The notes: generated by a model not told the origin, from the sequence alone. A DNA stretch of 64,000 nucleotides from RHKX01 sp963743875 (GCA_963743875.1 CAVURM010000001.1:434001-498000); one strand, 5' to 3'. Positions 24,681 to 34,065 are shown, numbered from the stretch's first letter. Numbers and translations are program-made.

Positions 24681-25563
24681 CGCCCAGAGCCGCCTCTGCG
24701 GCCTCCCGGTCGTCGAGGTCGGTTCGATCGATCACCTCGACGCCCTCCATCTTCCTCAGCCACGTCATCTGCCTCCTCGCGTAGCGGCGATGGGCCGCCT
24801 TGACGGCGTTGATGTCGCCCGTGATCAGATCGTCGAAGCCGAGGGCCGAGGCGGCGGTGCGCGATGCTCCGAGGCTTCGGGCTGCCACCGCCTCGTCTCG
24901 CGCACCGGCGGCGACCATCTCATCGACCCGGCGATCGATTCGGTCGGCCAGAACGCTGCGGTCGACGACGACGCCGATCAGAGCAGTCGGATGGCGAAGG
25001 TGCGCTGTCCAGAGCTCGTTGCCGCGCTCCGGCGGGTCCAATCCGACTCGTTGCAGCTCCAGCGCTCGCGCGACCCGCTTTGAATCATTGGGGTGGACCC
25101 GCGCAGCAACGTCTGGATCGAGTTCGGCGTGCAGGGCCGCGGGGCCGAGCTCCGCGATCTGGGCCTCGACCAATGTTCGGACCTCCGGGTCCACCTGCGG
25201 GCGCAGATCGAGCGCGGCGAGCGCGGCGCGCATGTAGAGACCGGTACCGCCGACCACGATCGGCGTGCATCCAGCAGCGAGCAGGGCGTCGATCTCACGG
25301 CGTGCCATCTCCGCGAAGCGCCCGGCGCTGAACTCCTCCTCGACACCGACCATCCCGACCAGGCGATGCTCGAGGCGGTTTCGCTCATCCGCGTCGGCCG
25401 CCCCGCTCAGCACCTCGAGACCCCTGTAGACCTGAATCGCATCGCACGAGACCGCAACGGGACTCCCGCCGCGTTCGCGCAGCAGGTCCGCAATCTCGAT
25501 CGCGATCGCCGTCTTGCCGACGCCGGTCGGGCCGAAGATCGCGATAACCGAGGTCGCGGTCAC
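24667..25563 (-). CDS. miaA: tRNA dimethylallyltransferase
   Basis: 298 residues. The P-loop is GPTGVGKTAIAIE (11-23), followed by SCDAIQVYRGLEVLSG and VVGGTGLYMRAAL, all MiaA signatures, and RRYARRQMTWLRK near the C-terminus. It transfers the dimethylallyl group to A37 of tRNAs reading UNN codons, the substrate then used by MiaB. It lies 13 nt downstream of miaB on the same strand, an operon that joins the two successive steps of ms2i6A formation. Start is GTG 25563. Confidence 0.96.
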   Translation of the reverse strand: MTATSVIAIFGPTGVGKTAIAIEIADLLRERGGSPVAVSCDAIQVYRGLEVLSGAADADERNRLEHRLVGMVGVEEEFSAGRFAEMARREIDALLAAGCTPIVVGGTGLYMRAALAALDLRPQVDPEVRTLVEAQIAELGPAALHAELDPDVAARVHPNDSKRVARALELQRVGLDPPERGNELWTAHLRHPTALIGVVVDRSVLADRIDRRVDEMVAAGARDEAVAARSLGASRTAASALGFDDLITGDINAVKAAHRRYARRQMTWLRKMEGVEVIDRTDLDDREAAEAALGAIAR

Positions 25564-25576
25564 CGGGCTCCCGGCT

Positions 25577-26986
25577 TCAACCGACCCGGGAGCGAAGCAC
25601 CTCGGAGCCCAGCAGGGTCATCGATGATGCCGATTCGACGTCGACCCCGACGAACTCGCCCGGCTGCGCCGTTCCCTCGAAGTTGACCGCCTTGTTGTGG
25701 CGGCTACGGCCCCTCAGGCGGCTGGGGTCGGTGCGACTGGGTCCCTCGACGAGAACTTCCACATTGCGCCCCACGAAGCGCTGGGAGCGCTCCCTGGCCC
25801 GCCTCTGGACGGCCTCGACCAGGCGGCCCATCCTCTCCTTCTTGACCGGGTGGGGAACCATGTCGTCGAGGTTCGCAGCCTCGGTGCCGCGGCGGGGACT
25901 GAAGACGAAGGTGAAGGCGCCGTCGTAACCGACCTCCTCCACCACCTCGAGCGTCGCGGCGAAGTCCTCTTCGGTCTCGCCCGGGAAGCCGACGATGATG
26001 TCCGTGGTGATCGCCGCGTCGGGAACGTGCTCGCGGATCAGTGCGACCCGATCGAGGTAGCGACCCCGGTCGTAGGTCCTGCGCATCGCCTTCAGGATCC
26101 GGCTGGAGCCCGACTGCAGCGGGAGGTGGATGTGCTCGCAGACCGCGGCGCACTCGGCGTGGGCGGCAATCACGTCCTCCCTCATGTCCTTCGGGTGAGG
26201 GCTCGTGTAGCGAATCCGCTCGATCCCCTCGACCGCATCGACGGCGCGCAGCAGCTCGGCAAAGGTCAGATTCCCGTTGCTGCGCAGATCCCTGCCGTAG
26301 CTGTTCACGTTCTGGCCGAGCAGCGTCACCTCGCGCACCCCGTCATCGGCGAGCCGGTGAACCTCGGCGAGCAGCTCGGCGTCCGGTCGACTCGACTCCC
26401 GGCCGCGGGTCGAGGGAACGATGCAGTACGAGCACGCGCAGTTGCAGCCCTGCGAGATCTGCAACCACGCCTGAAAGGGTCTCTCGCGCTGCAAGGGCAG
26501 GTGTCCCGCGAACTCCTCGAACTCGAAGAAGCCCTGTGCCGAAAGCGAATCGCTCGTCAGGAACTCGGCGAGCTTGTGGATCTGGCCGGGGCCGAATGCG
26601 ACGTCGACGAACGGAAATCGCTCGAAGACCTCCTCCTTCACGGACTGTGCCCAGCATCCGCCCACCCCCACGACGACTTCCCCCCGCTCCCCCTTGAGGC
26701 GCTTCGCCTCACCGAGATGGGCGAGGAAGCGGCTGTCGGCCGACTCACGGATCGAGCAGGTGTTGAACAGGATCAGGTCGGCTTCGGCCCGAGACTCCGC
26801 CTCCGAGTACCCGATCGAGCTCAGCATCCCCTTCATCCGCTCGGAATCATGCTGGTTCATCTGGCACCCGAAGGTGGTGACGTGGAAGCTCCTTGAAGGC
26901 CGCGTGGCGCGGCGCATCCCGCCGTCATCGACCGACTCACGGCCGAACATCTCTGCCCCGCCCACTTCCTTTACCTGCTTGGCCAC
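25577..26986 (-). CDS. miaB: tRNA-2-methylthio-N6-dimethylallyladenosine synthase
   Basis: 469 residues. The N-terminal UPF0004 domain has TFGCQMNQHDSERM and further Cys for the second iron-sulfur cluster. The radical-SAM motif is CxxxCxxC in CNCACSYCIVPSTRGRE, with the C-terminal TRAM domain. It adds the methylthio group to i6A37 made by MiaA. GTG 26986 has GAGAGG 4 nt before it, an odd spacing; ATG at residue 13 is an alternative start. Family length matches either. It is followed by miaA. Confidence 0.95.
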   Translation of the reverse strand: MAKQVKEVGGAEMFGRESVDDGGMRRATRPSRSFHVTTFGCQMNQHDSERMKGMLSSIGYSEAESRAEADLILFNTCSIRESADSRFLAHLGEAKRLKGERGEVVVGVGGCWAQSVKEEVFERFPFVDVAFGPGQIHKLAEFLTSDSLSAQGFFEFEEFAGHLPLQRERPFQAWLQISQGCNCACSYCIVPSTRGRESSRPDAELLAEVHRLADDGVREVTLLGQNVNSYGRDLRSNGNLTFAELLRAVDAVEGIERIRYTSPHPKDMREDVIAAHAECAAVCEHIHLPLQSGSSRILKAMRRTYDRGRYLDRVALIREHVPDAAITTDIIVGFPGETEEDFAATLEVVEEVGYDGAFTFVFSPRRGTEAANLDDMVPHPVKKERMGRLVEAVQRRARERSQRFVGRNVEVLVEGPSRTDPSRLRGRSRHNKAVNFEGTAQPGEFVGVDVESASSMTLLGSEVLRSRVG

Positions 26987-27001
26987 AGGGCCTCTCAGGT
27001 A

Positions 27002-27634
27002 CTAATCACTCGTCCCGGCGGTGGCCGCCAGGAAAGTGACCAGCGCCGTGATCTGCGCCGGGGTCAGCTGATCCTTGTAGGTCGCCGGCATCGTTCCGTC
27101 CGGGAATCCCGCCGCGACCTCGGCGCTCGGATCCACGATGGATTGCTCGATGAACGCCTCGTCCTGGTCGGCAAGCGCTTCGTCGAGGTTCGGGCCGATG
27201 GTGCCCTGCGCGTCAGCGCCCAGCTCGGCGAGGGAGTGGCAGCTTCCACAGCCCGTGTCGACGAACACCGCAGCACCATCGAGGTCGCCGGGAGCGACCT
27301 CCTCCTTGCCCTGGTCGACGGCGTCCTTGGCCCCGGCACCTCCATTGGCCGGCGTCGGATCCACGGTGTCCCCGGCTTGCTGATTGACGAGGTCCTCCTC
27401 CGCGGCAAGCTCATCGGCCTCGCGGTTGGCCTCTCCCAGCCGATCCTTTTCCTCCTCCTGGGCGAGCTCGACGGCGCCGATGGCGGTGGCCGCGACGAGG
27501 AGCGCCACGACGACGGTGCCGACCCAGAGCAAGCTGCCCGATGGGAACTTGTCGCTTCGCATGCCGATGAAGGAAAGGACCAGCGCGACGACGATGAGGG
27601 CGCCGCCGGCGATGTAGAAGAGTGAGTGGGCCAT
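27002..27634 (-). CDS. Membrane-anchored c-type cytochrome
   Basis: 210 residues. Two hydrophobic helices (about 4-24 and 36-57) form an N-terminal anchor, followed by a charged Glu/Asp-rich linker. A single haem c site CGSCH is near residue 128, with GTIGPNLDEALADQD and an axial Met probably in DGTMPATYKDQLT. It is a class I monohaem cytochrome facing outside, likely an electron carrier to a terminal oxidase; no oxidase gene is in the window. It lies 15 nt upstream of miaB in the direction of transcription. TAGGAT lies 10 nt before the ATG. Confidence 0.88.
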   Translation of the reverse strand: MAHSLFYIAGGALIVVALVLSFIGMRSDKFPSGSLLWVGTVVVALLVAATAIGAVELAQEEEKDRLGEANREADELAAEEDLVNQQAGDTVDPTPANGGAGAKDAVDQGKEEVAPGDLDGAAVFVDTGCGSCHSLAELGADAQGTIGPNLDEALADQDEAFIEQSIVDPSAEVAAGFPDGTMPATYKDQLTPAQITALVTFLAATAGTSD

Positions 27635-27682
27635 TGCGGTCGCGATCCTATCGACAGCCGTGGCGGCGGAGCCATCCGGGGG

Positions 27683-29140
27683 TCATTCGGCGAACGCCGT
27701 CGACCGGCTCTCCCTGACGACTGTGATCTTGATTCGGCCCGGGTATTCGAGCTCGCTCTCGACCGCTTTCGCCGCACGCCTGGCGATCACGGCCGCCTCC
27801 TCGTCGTCGACGGCGCCGGGGTCCACGACGAGACGGACCTCACGGCCGGCACGGACGGCATAGACCTTGCTGACGCCCGGATGACGCCCTGCGACCTCCT
27901 CGAGGTCGCGCAGGCGCGTCACGTAGTGCTCCAGGGCCTCTCCCCTGGCCCCCGGCCGGGCACCGGAGACGGCGTCGGCGATCTGCACGATCACGGCCTC
28001 CACGGTTCGAGGTGAGACCTCGTTGTGATGGGCCTCGATCGCGTGCGCCACGGCCTCGCTCTCGCCGTTGCGACGGGCCATCGAGGCGCCGACCTGCGCG
28101 TGCGATCCCTCGACCTCGTGACTGACCGCCTTGCCGAGGTCGTGCAGCAGCGTCGCCCGCTTGGCCGTCTCAACCGAGACGCCAAGCTCAGCGGCGATTG
28201 AACCGGCGATCTTCGAGGACTCGATCAGGTGATCGAGGACGTTCTGTCCGTAGGAGGTCCGGAATCGCAACCTGCCGAGCACCTCCAGCAGTTCGGGGTC
28301 GATGCCGTGAACACCGGCCTCCAGTTCGGCCCGCTCCCCCTCGGCCACCATCGTTGCCTCGACATCGGCCTTGGCCTTCTCGTAAGCCTCCTCGATCGTC
28401 GCAGGCTGAATGCGCCCGTCAGCGATCAGGCGCTCGAGCATGATGCGGGCAATCTCACGGCGAACGCCGTCGAAGCTCGAGATCACGACCGCGTTCGGGG
28501 TCTCGTCGATGATCAGATCCACCCCCGTGAGCGACTCGATAGCCCTGATATTGCGCCCCTCCCGGCCAATTATCCGTCCCTTCATCTCCTCGCTCGGGAG
28601 CTCGATCAGGCGGGTGGTCGTCTCGCTGGCGTGGGTGCCGGCGAGCCTTCCCATCGCGATCGAGAGGATGTTTCGCGCCCGGCGGTCGGCATCGCGATTC
28701 GTCTCCTCCTCGATCTGGAGAAGTACTCGGCCCGCCTGGCGGCGAGCGTCATGCTCGACGTCGGCGATCAGCATCTGCTTGGCCTGAGTCACCGTCAGCC
28801 CCGACAGCCGCTCGAGCTCCTTTCGCTGCACCTGCTTCTGGCGCTTCAGCTCCTCGACCTGTCCCTCGAGATTCCGCTCCCTGTCGGCCAGCGCCTGCTC
28901 GCGACGCCCCAACTCAGCCAGCTTCAGGCGCCCGGTTTCGGCATCGTGGAGGGCGCGTTCCTGGAGACGGGCGATTTCCTCACGCCGTGCTTGCAGATCA
29001 GCCGTCTTCGCGTCCGTGCCGAATCCGTCGGGTCCGACCGGCTCAGACGCGGTCACGGCCGGAATGGGTTCCGCGGCGGTCGGGAGGGCTTCGACCGGTC
29101 GCCCACCCTTTGCGAGTTTTCTCCGGCCGCGGCGCTCCAT
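27683..29140 (-). CDS. rny: Ribonuclease Y without N-terminal membrane anchor
   Basis: 485 residues. A long coiled coil (about 45-145) precedes the KH domain (GRIIGREGRNIRAIE, about 182-196) and the HD domain (TLLHDLGKAVSHE, with HHNEV further on). RNase Y is the endonuclease that starts mRNA decay in many Gram-positives and normally carries an N-terminal transmembrane helix. Here the first 45 residues are basic and then Pro/Ala-rich, with no hydrophobic segment, so it seems cytosolic. TACCAT lies 10 nt before ATG 29140. Position beside recX-recA matches the Bacillus order. Confidence 0.93.
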   Translation of the reverse strand: MERRGRRKLAKGGRPVEALPTAAEPIPAVTASEPVGPDGFGTDAKTADLQARREEIARLQERALHDAETGRLKLAELGRREQALADRERNLEGQVEELKRQKQVQRKELERLSGLTVTQAKQMLIADVEHDARRQAGRVLLQIEEETNRDADRRARNILSIAMGRLAGTHASETTTRLIELPSEEMKGRIIGREGRNIRAIESLTGVDLIIDETPNAVVISSFDGVRREIARIMLERLIADGRIQPATIEEAYEKAKADVEATMVAEGERAELEAGVHGIDPELLEVLGRLRFRTSYGQNVLDHLIESSKIAGSIAAELGVSVETAKRATLLHDLGKAVSHEVEGSHAQVGASMARRNGESEAVAHAIEAHHNEVSPRTVEAVIVQIADAVSGARPGARGEALEHYVTRLRDLEEVAGRHPGVSKVYAVRAGREVRLVVDPGAVDDEEAAVIARRAAKAVESELEYPGRIKITVVRESRSTAFAE

Positions 29141-29182
29141 AACCCGGTCGATGGTAGAGCGTCACCGCCGAACCGAACCTCG

Positions 29183-29650
29183 TCAGGCCGCCGAGGACTC
29201 CGCCCTCCCGGCTCGCCGGATCGCGTCGTAGGCCATCTCGTACTCGTACCCGCGGCGGGTCAGAAAGGAAAGAACCCGAGCCCTGGCGCGCTCGTCTTCG
29301 AGGTCTTCCCCCCGCGAACGCGCCAACGCGGTGGCTCGCTCCACCTCGGCGTCGCGAGACTCGGTCGAGGCCCGTTCGGCGAGCGCCCGGTCGATGCCGC
29401 GGGCGAGCAGGGTCGCTTCGATCCTCTCCCTGCCCCAGCCCGCGAGTTCCCGCTTGTCACCGGCGAAGGCGAAGGCGAACCGCTCGTCGTCGAGTTCGCC
29501 GATCTCGACCAGCTCGGCGACCGCCTCACCGGCGACGTCCTCGGCAACGCCGCGCTCGAGCAGCCAGGCGTGCAGCTCGGCGATCGTCCGCTCCCGGCGC
29601 CGCAGGGTGCCGATCGCCTTGGTCAGTGCAGATTCAACTTCCCGGTCCAC
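29183..29650 (-). CDS. recX: Regulatory protein RecX
   Basis: 155 residues of tandem three-helix RecX repeats: AIGTLRRRERTIAELHAWLLERGV, then LVEIGELDDERFAFAFA and the later SFLTRRGYEYEMAYDAI. RecX limits RecA filament growth. It starts with GTG 29650, 48 nt after recA on the same strand, the classic recA-recX pairing. Length is normal for actinobacteria. Confidence 0.94.
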   Translation of the reverse strand: MDREVESALTKAIGTLRRRERTIAELHAWLLERGVAEDVAGEAVAELVEIGELDDERFAFAFAGDKRELAGWGRERIEATLLARGIDRALAERASTESRDAEVERATALARSRGEDLEDERARARVLSFLTRRGYEYEMAYDAIRRAGRAESSAA

Positions 29651-29698
29651 GCCTCGAGCTCCACCTCCGCGGCCCTGAACTGCCCGGCTCCCCGGAAC

Positions 29699-30814
29699 CT
29701 AGGCGGCTTCGGGGTCGGACGCGTCCGCCTCGGGGACCGCCGCGATCTCATGCGCCGGAGTCCGCGTCGGCCCGGGCGCCCGCTTAACACCGAGGGCGGC
29801 GTAGATCTTGTCCTCGATCTCGTCGGCCATGTCGGGGTTCTCGGTCAGGAACTGCTTGGAGTTGTTCTTACCCTGCCCGAGGCGGGTCTCGCCGTAGGAG
29901 AAGAAGGAACCCGACTTGGTCACGATGTCGTGCTCGACGCCGAGGTCCAGCAGGCAGCTCTCATTCGAGATCCCGACGCCGTACTCGACGTCGAACTCGG
30001 CGAGCTTGAACGGGGCCGCGACCTTGTTCTTGACGACCTTGACCCGGACTCGGTTACCGACTGCCTCGGTGCCCTCCTTGAGAGTCTCGATGCGGCGGAG
30101 GTCGAGCCGCTGGGACGAGTAGAACTTGAGCGCCCGCCCGCCCGGCTGCGTCTCCGGGCTGCCGAAGCTGACGCCGATCTTCTCGCGGATCTGGTTGGTG
30201 AAGATGCAGACCGTGTTGGCGCGGTTGAGGTTGCCGGCGAGCTTGCGCAGCGCCTGCGACATCAGCCGCGCCTGCAGACCGACCTGCACCTCGCCCATCT
30301 GACCCTCGAGCTCGACCCGCGGCGTCAGCGCAGCGACCGAGTCGATCGCGACTAGGTCGACGGCGCCGGAGCGCGTCAGCACGTCGACGATCTCGAGCGC
30401 CTGCTCGCCGTAGTCGGGCTGGGAGATCAGCAGCTCATCGGTGTCCACGCCGATCCGCCTGGCGTAAACCGGGTCGATCGCGTGCTCGGCGTCAACGAAT
30501 GCGCAGACGCCGCCGCGGGCCTGCGCCTGGGCGATGATGTGGTAGACGAGGGTCGTCTTACCGGAGGACTCCGGCCCGAAGATCTCGACGATCCTGCCGC
30601 GCGGTACGCCGCCGACTCCGAGTGCGAGATCAAGCGTCAACGCCCCGGTCGGGATCGCCTCGACGTCCATCACGGTCTTGCTGCCGAGCTTCATCACGGA
30701 GCCGGCTCCGAAATCGCGCTCGATCTGCGTGACGGCCGCCTTCAGGGCGGCGTCCTTAGCCTTTGCGTCCTTCGAGCCCGCCTCGATGGGGGTGGGCTTG
30801 TTTGATGCTGCCAT
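29699..30814 (-). CDS. recA: Recombinase RecA
   Basis: 371 residues. Walker A is GPESSGKTT (80-88), loop L2 and the FTNQIREKIGVSFGSPETQPGG region are intact, and the C-terminus is acidic. It drives homologous recombination and SOS induction. ATG 30814 is chosen over the TTG two codons earlier because GAGGAG sits 8 nt upstream of it. A LexA-like site (CGAAC-GTAT-GTTGG, 30926-30939) lies about 112 nt upstream, in keeping with SOS control. No intein is present. Followed by recX. Confidence 0.98.
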   Translation of the reverse strand: MAASNKPTPIEAGSKDAKAKDAALKAAVTQIERDFGAGSVMKLGSKTVMDVEAIPTGALTLDLALGVGGVPRGRIVEIFGPESSGKTTLVYHIIAQAQARGGVCAFVDAEHAIDPVYARRIGVDTDELLISQPDYGEQALEIVDVLTRSGAVDLVAIDSVAALTPRVELEGQMGEVQVGLQARLMSQALRKLAGNLNRANTVCIFTNQIREKIGVSFGSPETQPGGRALKFYSSQRLDLRRIETLKEGTEAVGNRVRVKVVKNKVAAPFKLAEFDVEYGVGISNESCLLDLGVEHDIVTKSGSFFSYGETRLGQGKNNSKQFLTENPDMADEIEDKIYAALGVKRAPGPTRTPAHEIAAVPEADASDPEAA

Positions 30815-30925
30815 GTTCAAATCTCCTCATCCGCCGCTCACGGCGACAGTCGAATCGGCCAGGGTGCCGGTGGGAATCTCCCCGGAACCGGAGTCCACAA
30901 AGCTAGAGCGCCCTCCGGACGGAAA

Positions 30926-30939
30926 CGAACGTATGTTGG
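30926..30939. promoter_or_regulatory. Candidate SOS (LexA) box upstream of recA
   Basis: CGAAC, GTAT spacer, GTTGG. It matches the Gram-positive LexA site CGAAC-N4-GTTCG except for one base in the second half-site. It lies in the recA/epoxide hydrolase intergenic region, upstream of the divergent recA. Confidence 0.6.
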
Positions 30940-31041
30940 GGTCCTCTCGGGAACTGAATCCAAGCTACGGCGTCACGTCGCACGAGTGGGGATCGCTTCG
31001 GGACTATTCAGTCGCGGGACTGTCAATAGTCTCGGTCCCCG

Positions 31042-31941
31042 ATGCCGACTCTCAGGCAACTCCCCGAGGTCGAGGGCGTGACGCACTCGTACGTCGACGT
31101 CGGCGGCCTCCGAATGCACGTCGCGATGGCCGGTCCCGAGGACGCCGAGCCGTTGGTCCTGCTCCACGGTTGGCCTCAGCACTGGTATGCATGGCGCCGG
31201 ATGATCGGTCCGCTCAGTGAGCACTACCGGGTCGTCTGCCCCGACCTGCGTGGATTCGGATGGACCGACGCTCCGCCGGGCACCTACCTGAAGGCGGAAC
31301 TGGCCGCCGACGTGATCGGCTTGCTGGACGTCCTCGGACTCGAACGGGTTCGCCTCGCCGGCCACGACTGGGGCGGCTTCGCGGGCTTCCTGATCTGCAT
31401 CCAGGCGCCCGAGCGGGTAACGCATTTCGCCGCCGCCGGGATCAGCCATCCGTGGATCGAACGGGAGCCCGGTTTCGGGGCGACGTTGAAAACCGTCAGG
31501 AGGCTCGCCTACATGGCGCTGATCGCCTCGCCGATCCTCGGCAGGCAGGTCGTCCGCCGCGTGCCCGGCTTCACCCGTGCGGTCTTCAACGCCAGCGCGG
31601 CCCACCCCGGGCGGACCTGGACCGCAACCGAGATGAACGAGTTCGTCTCGCAATGGAGCGAGCCCGACCGCGCGGCGGCCAGCGTCGGGATCTATCGGTC
31701 GTTTCTGACCACCGAGATCCGCCAGCTGGCCTCCGGTGCATTCGCCGACCGCAGGATGGAGATGCCTGCGGTGCTCTTCACCGGCGAGGCGGACCCGGTG
31801 ATTCGCCCGGACGCGCAGGGCGGCTTCGAGGGCAATGCCCCGGCGATGAGGCTCGTCGTGGTCGAGGATGCCGGGCATTGGCTTCCCGAGGAGGCTCCCG
31901 AAACCCTGCTCGAGGGAATGCTGAAGCTCTTCTCGTCCTGA
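31042..31941 (+). CDS. Epoxide hydrolase-like alpha/beta hydrolase
   Basis: 299 residues. HGWPQHWYAWR (42-52) is the oxyanion motif of epoxide hydrolases and dehalogenases, and the nucleophile elbow GHDWGG uses D109 rather than Ser. The catalytic His is in EDAGHWLPEEAPE. It probably opens epoxides or cleaves halogenated compounds; the cap domain is not enough to tell. It is divergent from recA, with TAGTCT (31027-31032) 9 nt before the ATG and the recA SOS box about 100 nt upstream. Confidence 0.9.
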   Translation: MPTLRQLPEVEGVTHSYVDVGGLRMHVAMAGPEDAEPLVLLHGWPQHWYAWRRMIGPLSEHYRVVCPDLRGFGWTDAPPGTYLKAELAADVIGLLDVLGLERVRLAGHDWGGFAGFLICIQAPERVTHFAAAGISHPWIEREPGFGATLKTVRRLAYMALIASPILGRQVVRRVPGFTRAVFNASAAHPGRTWTATEMNEFVSQWSEPDRAAASVGIYRSFLTTEIRQLASGAFADRRMEMPAVLFTGEADPVIRPDAQGGFEGNAPAMRLVVVEDAGHWLPEEAPETLLEGMLKLFSS

Positions 31942-31977
31942 TCGGCGTCGGGCCCCGATCGACCGATTCGCGGATCC

Positions 31978-33255
31978 TCAGACGGGCAGATCCTCCTCCA
32001 TCAGCAGACGCCGGATCATGTGCATGGCGACGCTGGCGGACCGGTCACGAACGTCGCTGCGGCTCCCCGGCAGCTTCGGGTCGCGCGCGAGCACTCCTCC
32101 GTCCGCGCGGACGACGCAGATGCAGACGTAGCCGACGGGCTTTTCCTCGGTCCCGCCGTCGGGCCCGGCCACGCCGGTGACCCCCACCCCCAGGTCGGCC
32201 CCGAACCGATCCATGGCGCCGCGGGCCATGGCCTCGGCAGCCGCGGGAGAAACCGCACCGTGCTGTTCGATCAGGTCCTCGGCGACGCCCAGCAGATCGA
32301 CCTTTGCCTGATTCGAGTAGGCGACGACCCCGCCGGCGAAATAGGCTGAGGCGCCGGGCAGCTCCGTCAGACGTGCCGCCAGTCCGCCGCCCGTGCACGA
32401 CTCGCCCAGGGCGATCCGCTGACCGGCCATCAGCCCCGCCACGAGCTCGTCGATGCTCTCGCCGCGTTCGGTGTAGATGAAGTTGCCGTGGCGCTCGCGG
32501 ATTGCGACGAAGAGTGCGTCCCTGAGCGCCACGTCCTGCTCCCGGTAGCGCACGTCGACCTCCAGCTCGGCACCGCGTCGCAGGCAAGTGGTGATCTCGA
32601 GTGGCGTGAGATCGATGTCACGCTCGATCTCACGCAGCGTCTTTGCGAGGGTCGACTCGGGAATCCCGAACATCTTCATCGTCTCCACCGCGTAGCTCTC
32701 GGCCTGCTGGAGGCGTCCGGCGACGGGTGCCGAGGCAACCGCGGCGGACCACATCGCCTGCAGCTCGCGGGGCGGGCCGGGGAGCACGATCACGACCGAT
32801 TCACCGGCCTCGACGACGAGGCCGGGCGCCGTTCCCGCCGGGTCGAGCGCGATCGCGCCCTCGGGAATCATCGCCTGCTTCCTGGTTCCGTCGCGCAATC
32901 CCTCGGGATCGAACCTCATCCGCCGGGCGAATCCGGCGACGATCTCGGCGATCCGCTTCTCCATCGCCTCGTCGAGAATCATCTCGCGCTCGCCGAACTG
33001 CGCCACGATCTCGGCGGTCAGGTCGTCGGCGGTCGGACCGAGCCCGCCGGTCGTCACGATCAGCTCGATCCCGGCGGAGCGGAGGAACTCGAGCGATCCA
33101 CGGAGGTCCTCGGGGCGGTCGCCGACGCAGACGATGTGGGCGACCTCGCAGCCGAGCTCGAACAGCCGCTCGGAGACCCAGGGGCCGTTGCGATCGGTGA
33201 CCTTTCCCGTAAGCACCTCCGTACCGGTGACGATGATCCCCGCTCTAACGCTCAT
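31978..33255 (-). CDS. cinA: CinA family protein (ADP-ribose pyrophosphatase-like/nicotinamide-nucleotide amidase)
   Basis: 425 residues with both CinA domains. The N-terminal MoCF-like domain has AGIIVTGTEVLTGKVTDRNG and TTGGLGPTADDLT. The C-terminal amidase domain (about 260-425) has IALGESCTGGGLAARLTELPGAS and GGVVAYSNQAK, the PncC signature that deamidates nicotinamide mononucleotide. The start is taken at ATG 33255, matching the conserved N-terminus; another ATG is 12 nt upstream. It follows the rodZ-like gene by about 18 nt and belongs to the ftsK-rodZ-cinA operon. Confidence 0.95.
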   Translation of the reverse strand: MSVRAGIIVTGTEVLTGKVTDRNGPWVSERLFELGCEVAHIVCVGDRPEDLRGSLEFLRSAGIELIVTTGGLGPTADDLTAEIVAQFGEREMILDEAMEKRIAEIVAGFARRMRFDPEGLRDGTRKQAMIPEGAIALDPAGTAPGLVVEAGESVVIVLPGPPRELQAMWSAAVASAPVAGRLQQAESYAVETMKMFGIPESTLAKTLREIERDIDLTPLEITTCLRRGAELEVDVRYREQDVALRDALFVAIRERHGNFIYTERGESIDELVAGLMAGQRIALGESCTGGGLAARLTELPGASAYFAGGVVAYSNQAKVDLLGVAEDLIEQHGAVSPAAAEAMARGAMDRFGADLGVGVTGVAGPDGGTEEKPVGYVCICVVRADGGVLARDPKLPGSRSDVRDRSASVAMHMIRRLLMEEDLPV

Positions 33256-33273
33256 CGTCTGATCCACTCGGGC

Positions 33274-34065
33274 TCATGGGCAGCTTGGTCCGGCGTAGCT
33301 GATCTCTGAGACGCCCTTGGCGTTGGCTTCGAAGCTCGCATCGTCGGAGGGCTCGAGCTTCTGTTCGTCGCCCCCGACCGTGAGTTTGACGGTACCGCCG
33401 CCGGCGAGGTCCAGCCGGTAGGTCATCTGACCACTGAACTCCTCGACCGCACCCTCCGTCAACACCTGTGAGTCGACGAGAGGATTTCGCGAGTCGCCGA
33501 CCAGACAGATCCGCACCTCGCTCAGCGGTTCGATGCTGAGGTCGACCGGCTCAAGGCCTGAACCCTGGCCCCCACCGTCCTTCCCGCCCTTGGCGCCGCC
33601 GTCCTGGAGGCCGCCGGTGCTTCGTTCGCTGCCCGTGCGCTCGTCGGACCCGTTGGATGTCAGTCCGAGAATCGCGAGGATCACGAGCAGGACCACGATC
33701 ACGCCTCCGACGACGACGATCCAGCCGCTTCGTGACGGCGGTCGGGAGCCCGAGGCCCCTCGATTCCTGAGCACGGGCTCCGCGGCGGCGCTCTGGATCG
33801 CGGCGGGCTCCTCGTAGCTGCGCCGATACCGGTCGGCCAGCATCTCACCGTCGAGTCCGAGAATCTGCCCGTATACGCGTAGGAAGCCCCGCACGTATGC
33901 CGGCGCCGGCAGGGCCTCCCAGTCCTCGGCCTCGAGGGCGCGCAGGTAGCGTGTCCGGATCTTCGTTCGCTCCTCGGCCTCCTTGATGTCCATGCCGATT
34001 CGTCGGCGGGCATCCTTGAGGGTGGCGCCGATCCCGGGTCCGGTCGGTTCGTCATAGCGGCTCAT
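33274..34065 (-). CDS. RodZ-like helix-turn-helix membrane protein
   Basis: 263 residues. An N-terminal XRE-type helix-turn-helix (about 10-75: LKDARRRIGMDIKEAEERTKI, ALPAPAYVRGFLRVYG) is followed by a basic linker, one transmembrane helix (about 116-138) and a Gly/Asp-rich spacer. The C-terminal DUF4115 beta domain ends at the stop. This is the architecture of RodZ/YmfM, which links MreB to the wall synthesis machinery and can bind RNA. It lies between ftsK and cinA, as ymfM does in Bacillus. No mreB is in the window. Confidence 0.88.
   Translation of the reverse strand: MSRYDEPTGPGIGATLKDARRRIGMDIKEAEERTKIRTRYLRALEAEDWEALPAPAYVRGFLRVYGQILGLDGEMLADRYRRSYEEPAAIQSAAAEPVLRNRGASGSRPPSRSGWIVVVGGVIVVLLVILAILGLTSNGSDERTGSERSTGGLQDGGAKGGKDGGGQGSGLEPVDLSIEPLSEVRICLVGDSRNPLVDSQVLTEGAVEEFSGQMTYRLDLAGGGTVKLTVGGDEQKLEPSDDASFEANAKGVSEISYAGPSCP

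Noticed and set aside
28229..30355. 708-codon plus-strand ORF across rny, recX and recA
   Set aside because: It is antisense to three well-supported genes and has the Leu/Asp/Val-Gly composition of a GC-rich shadow frame.
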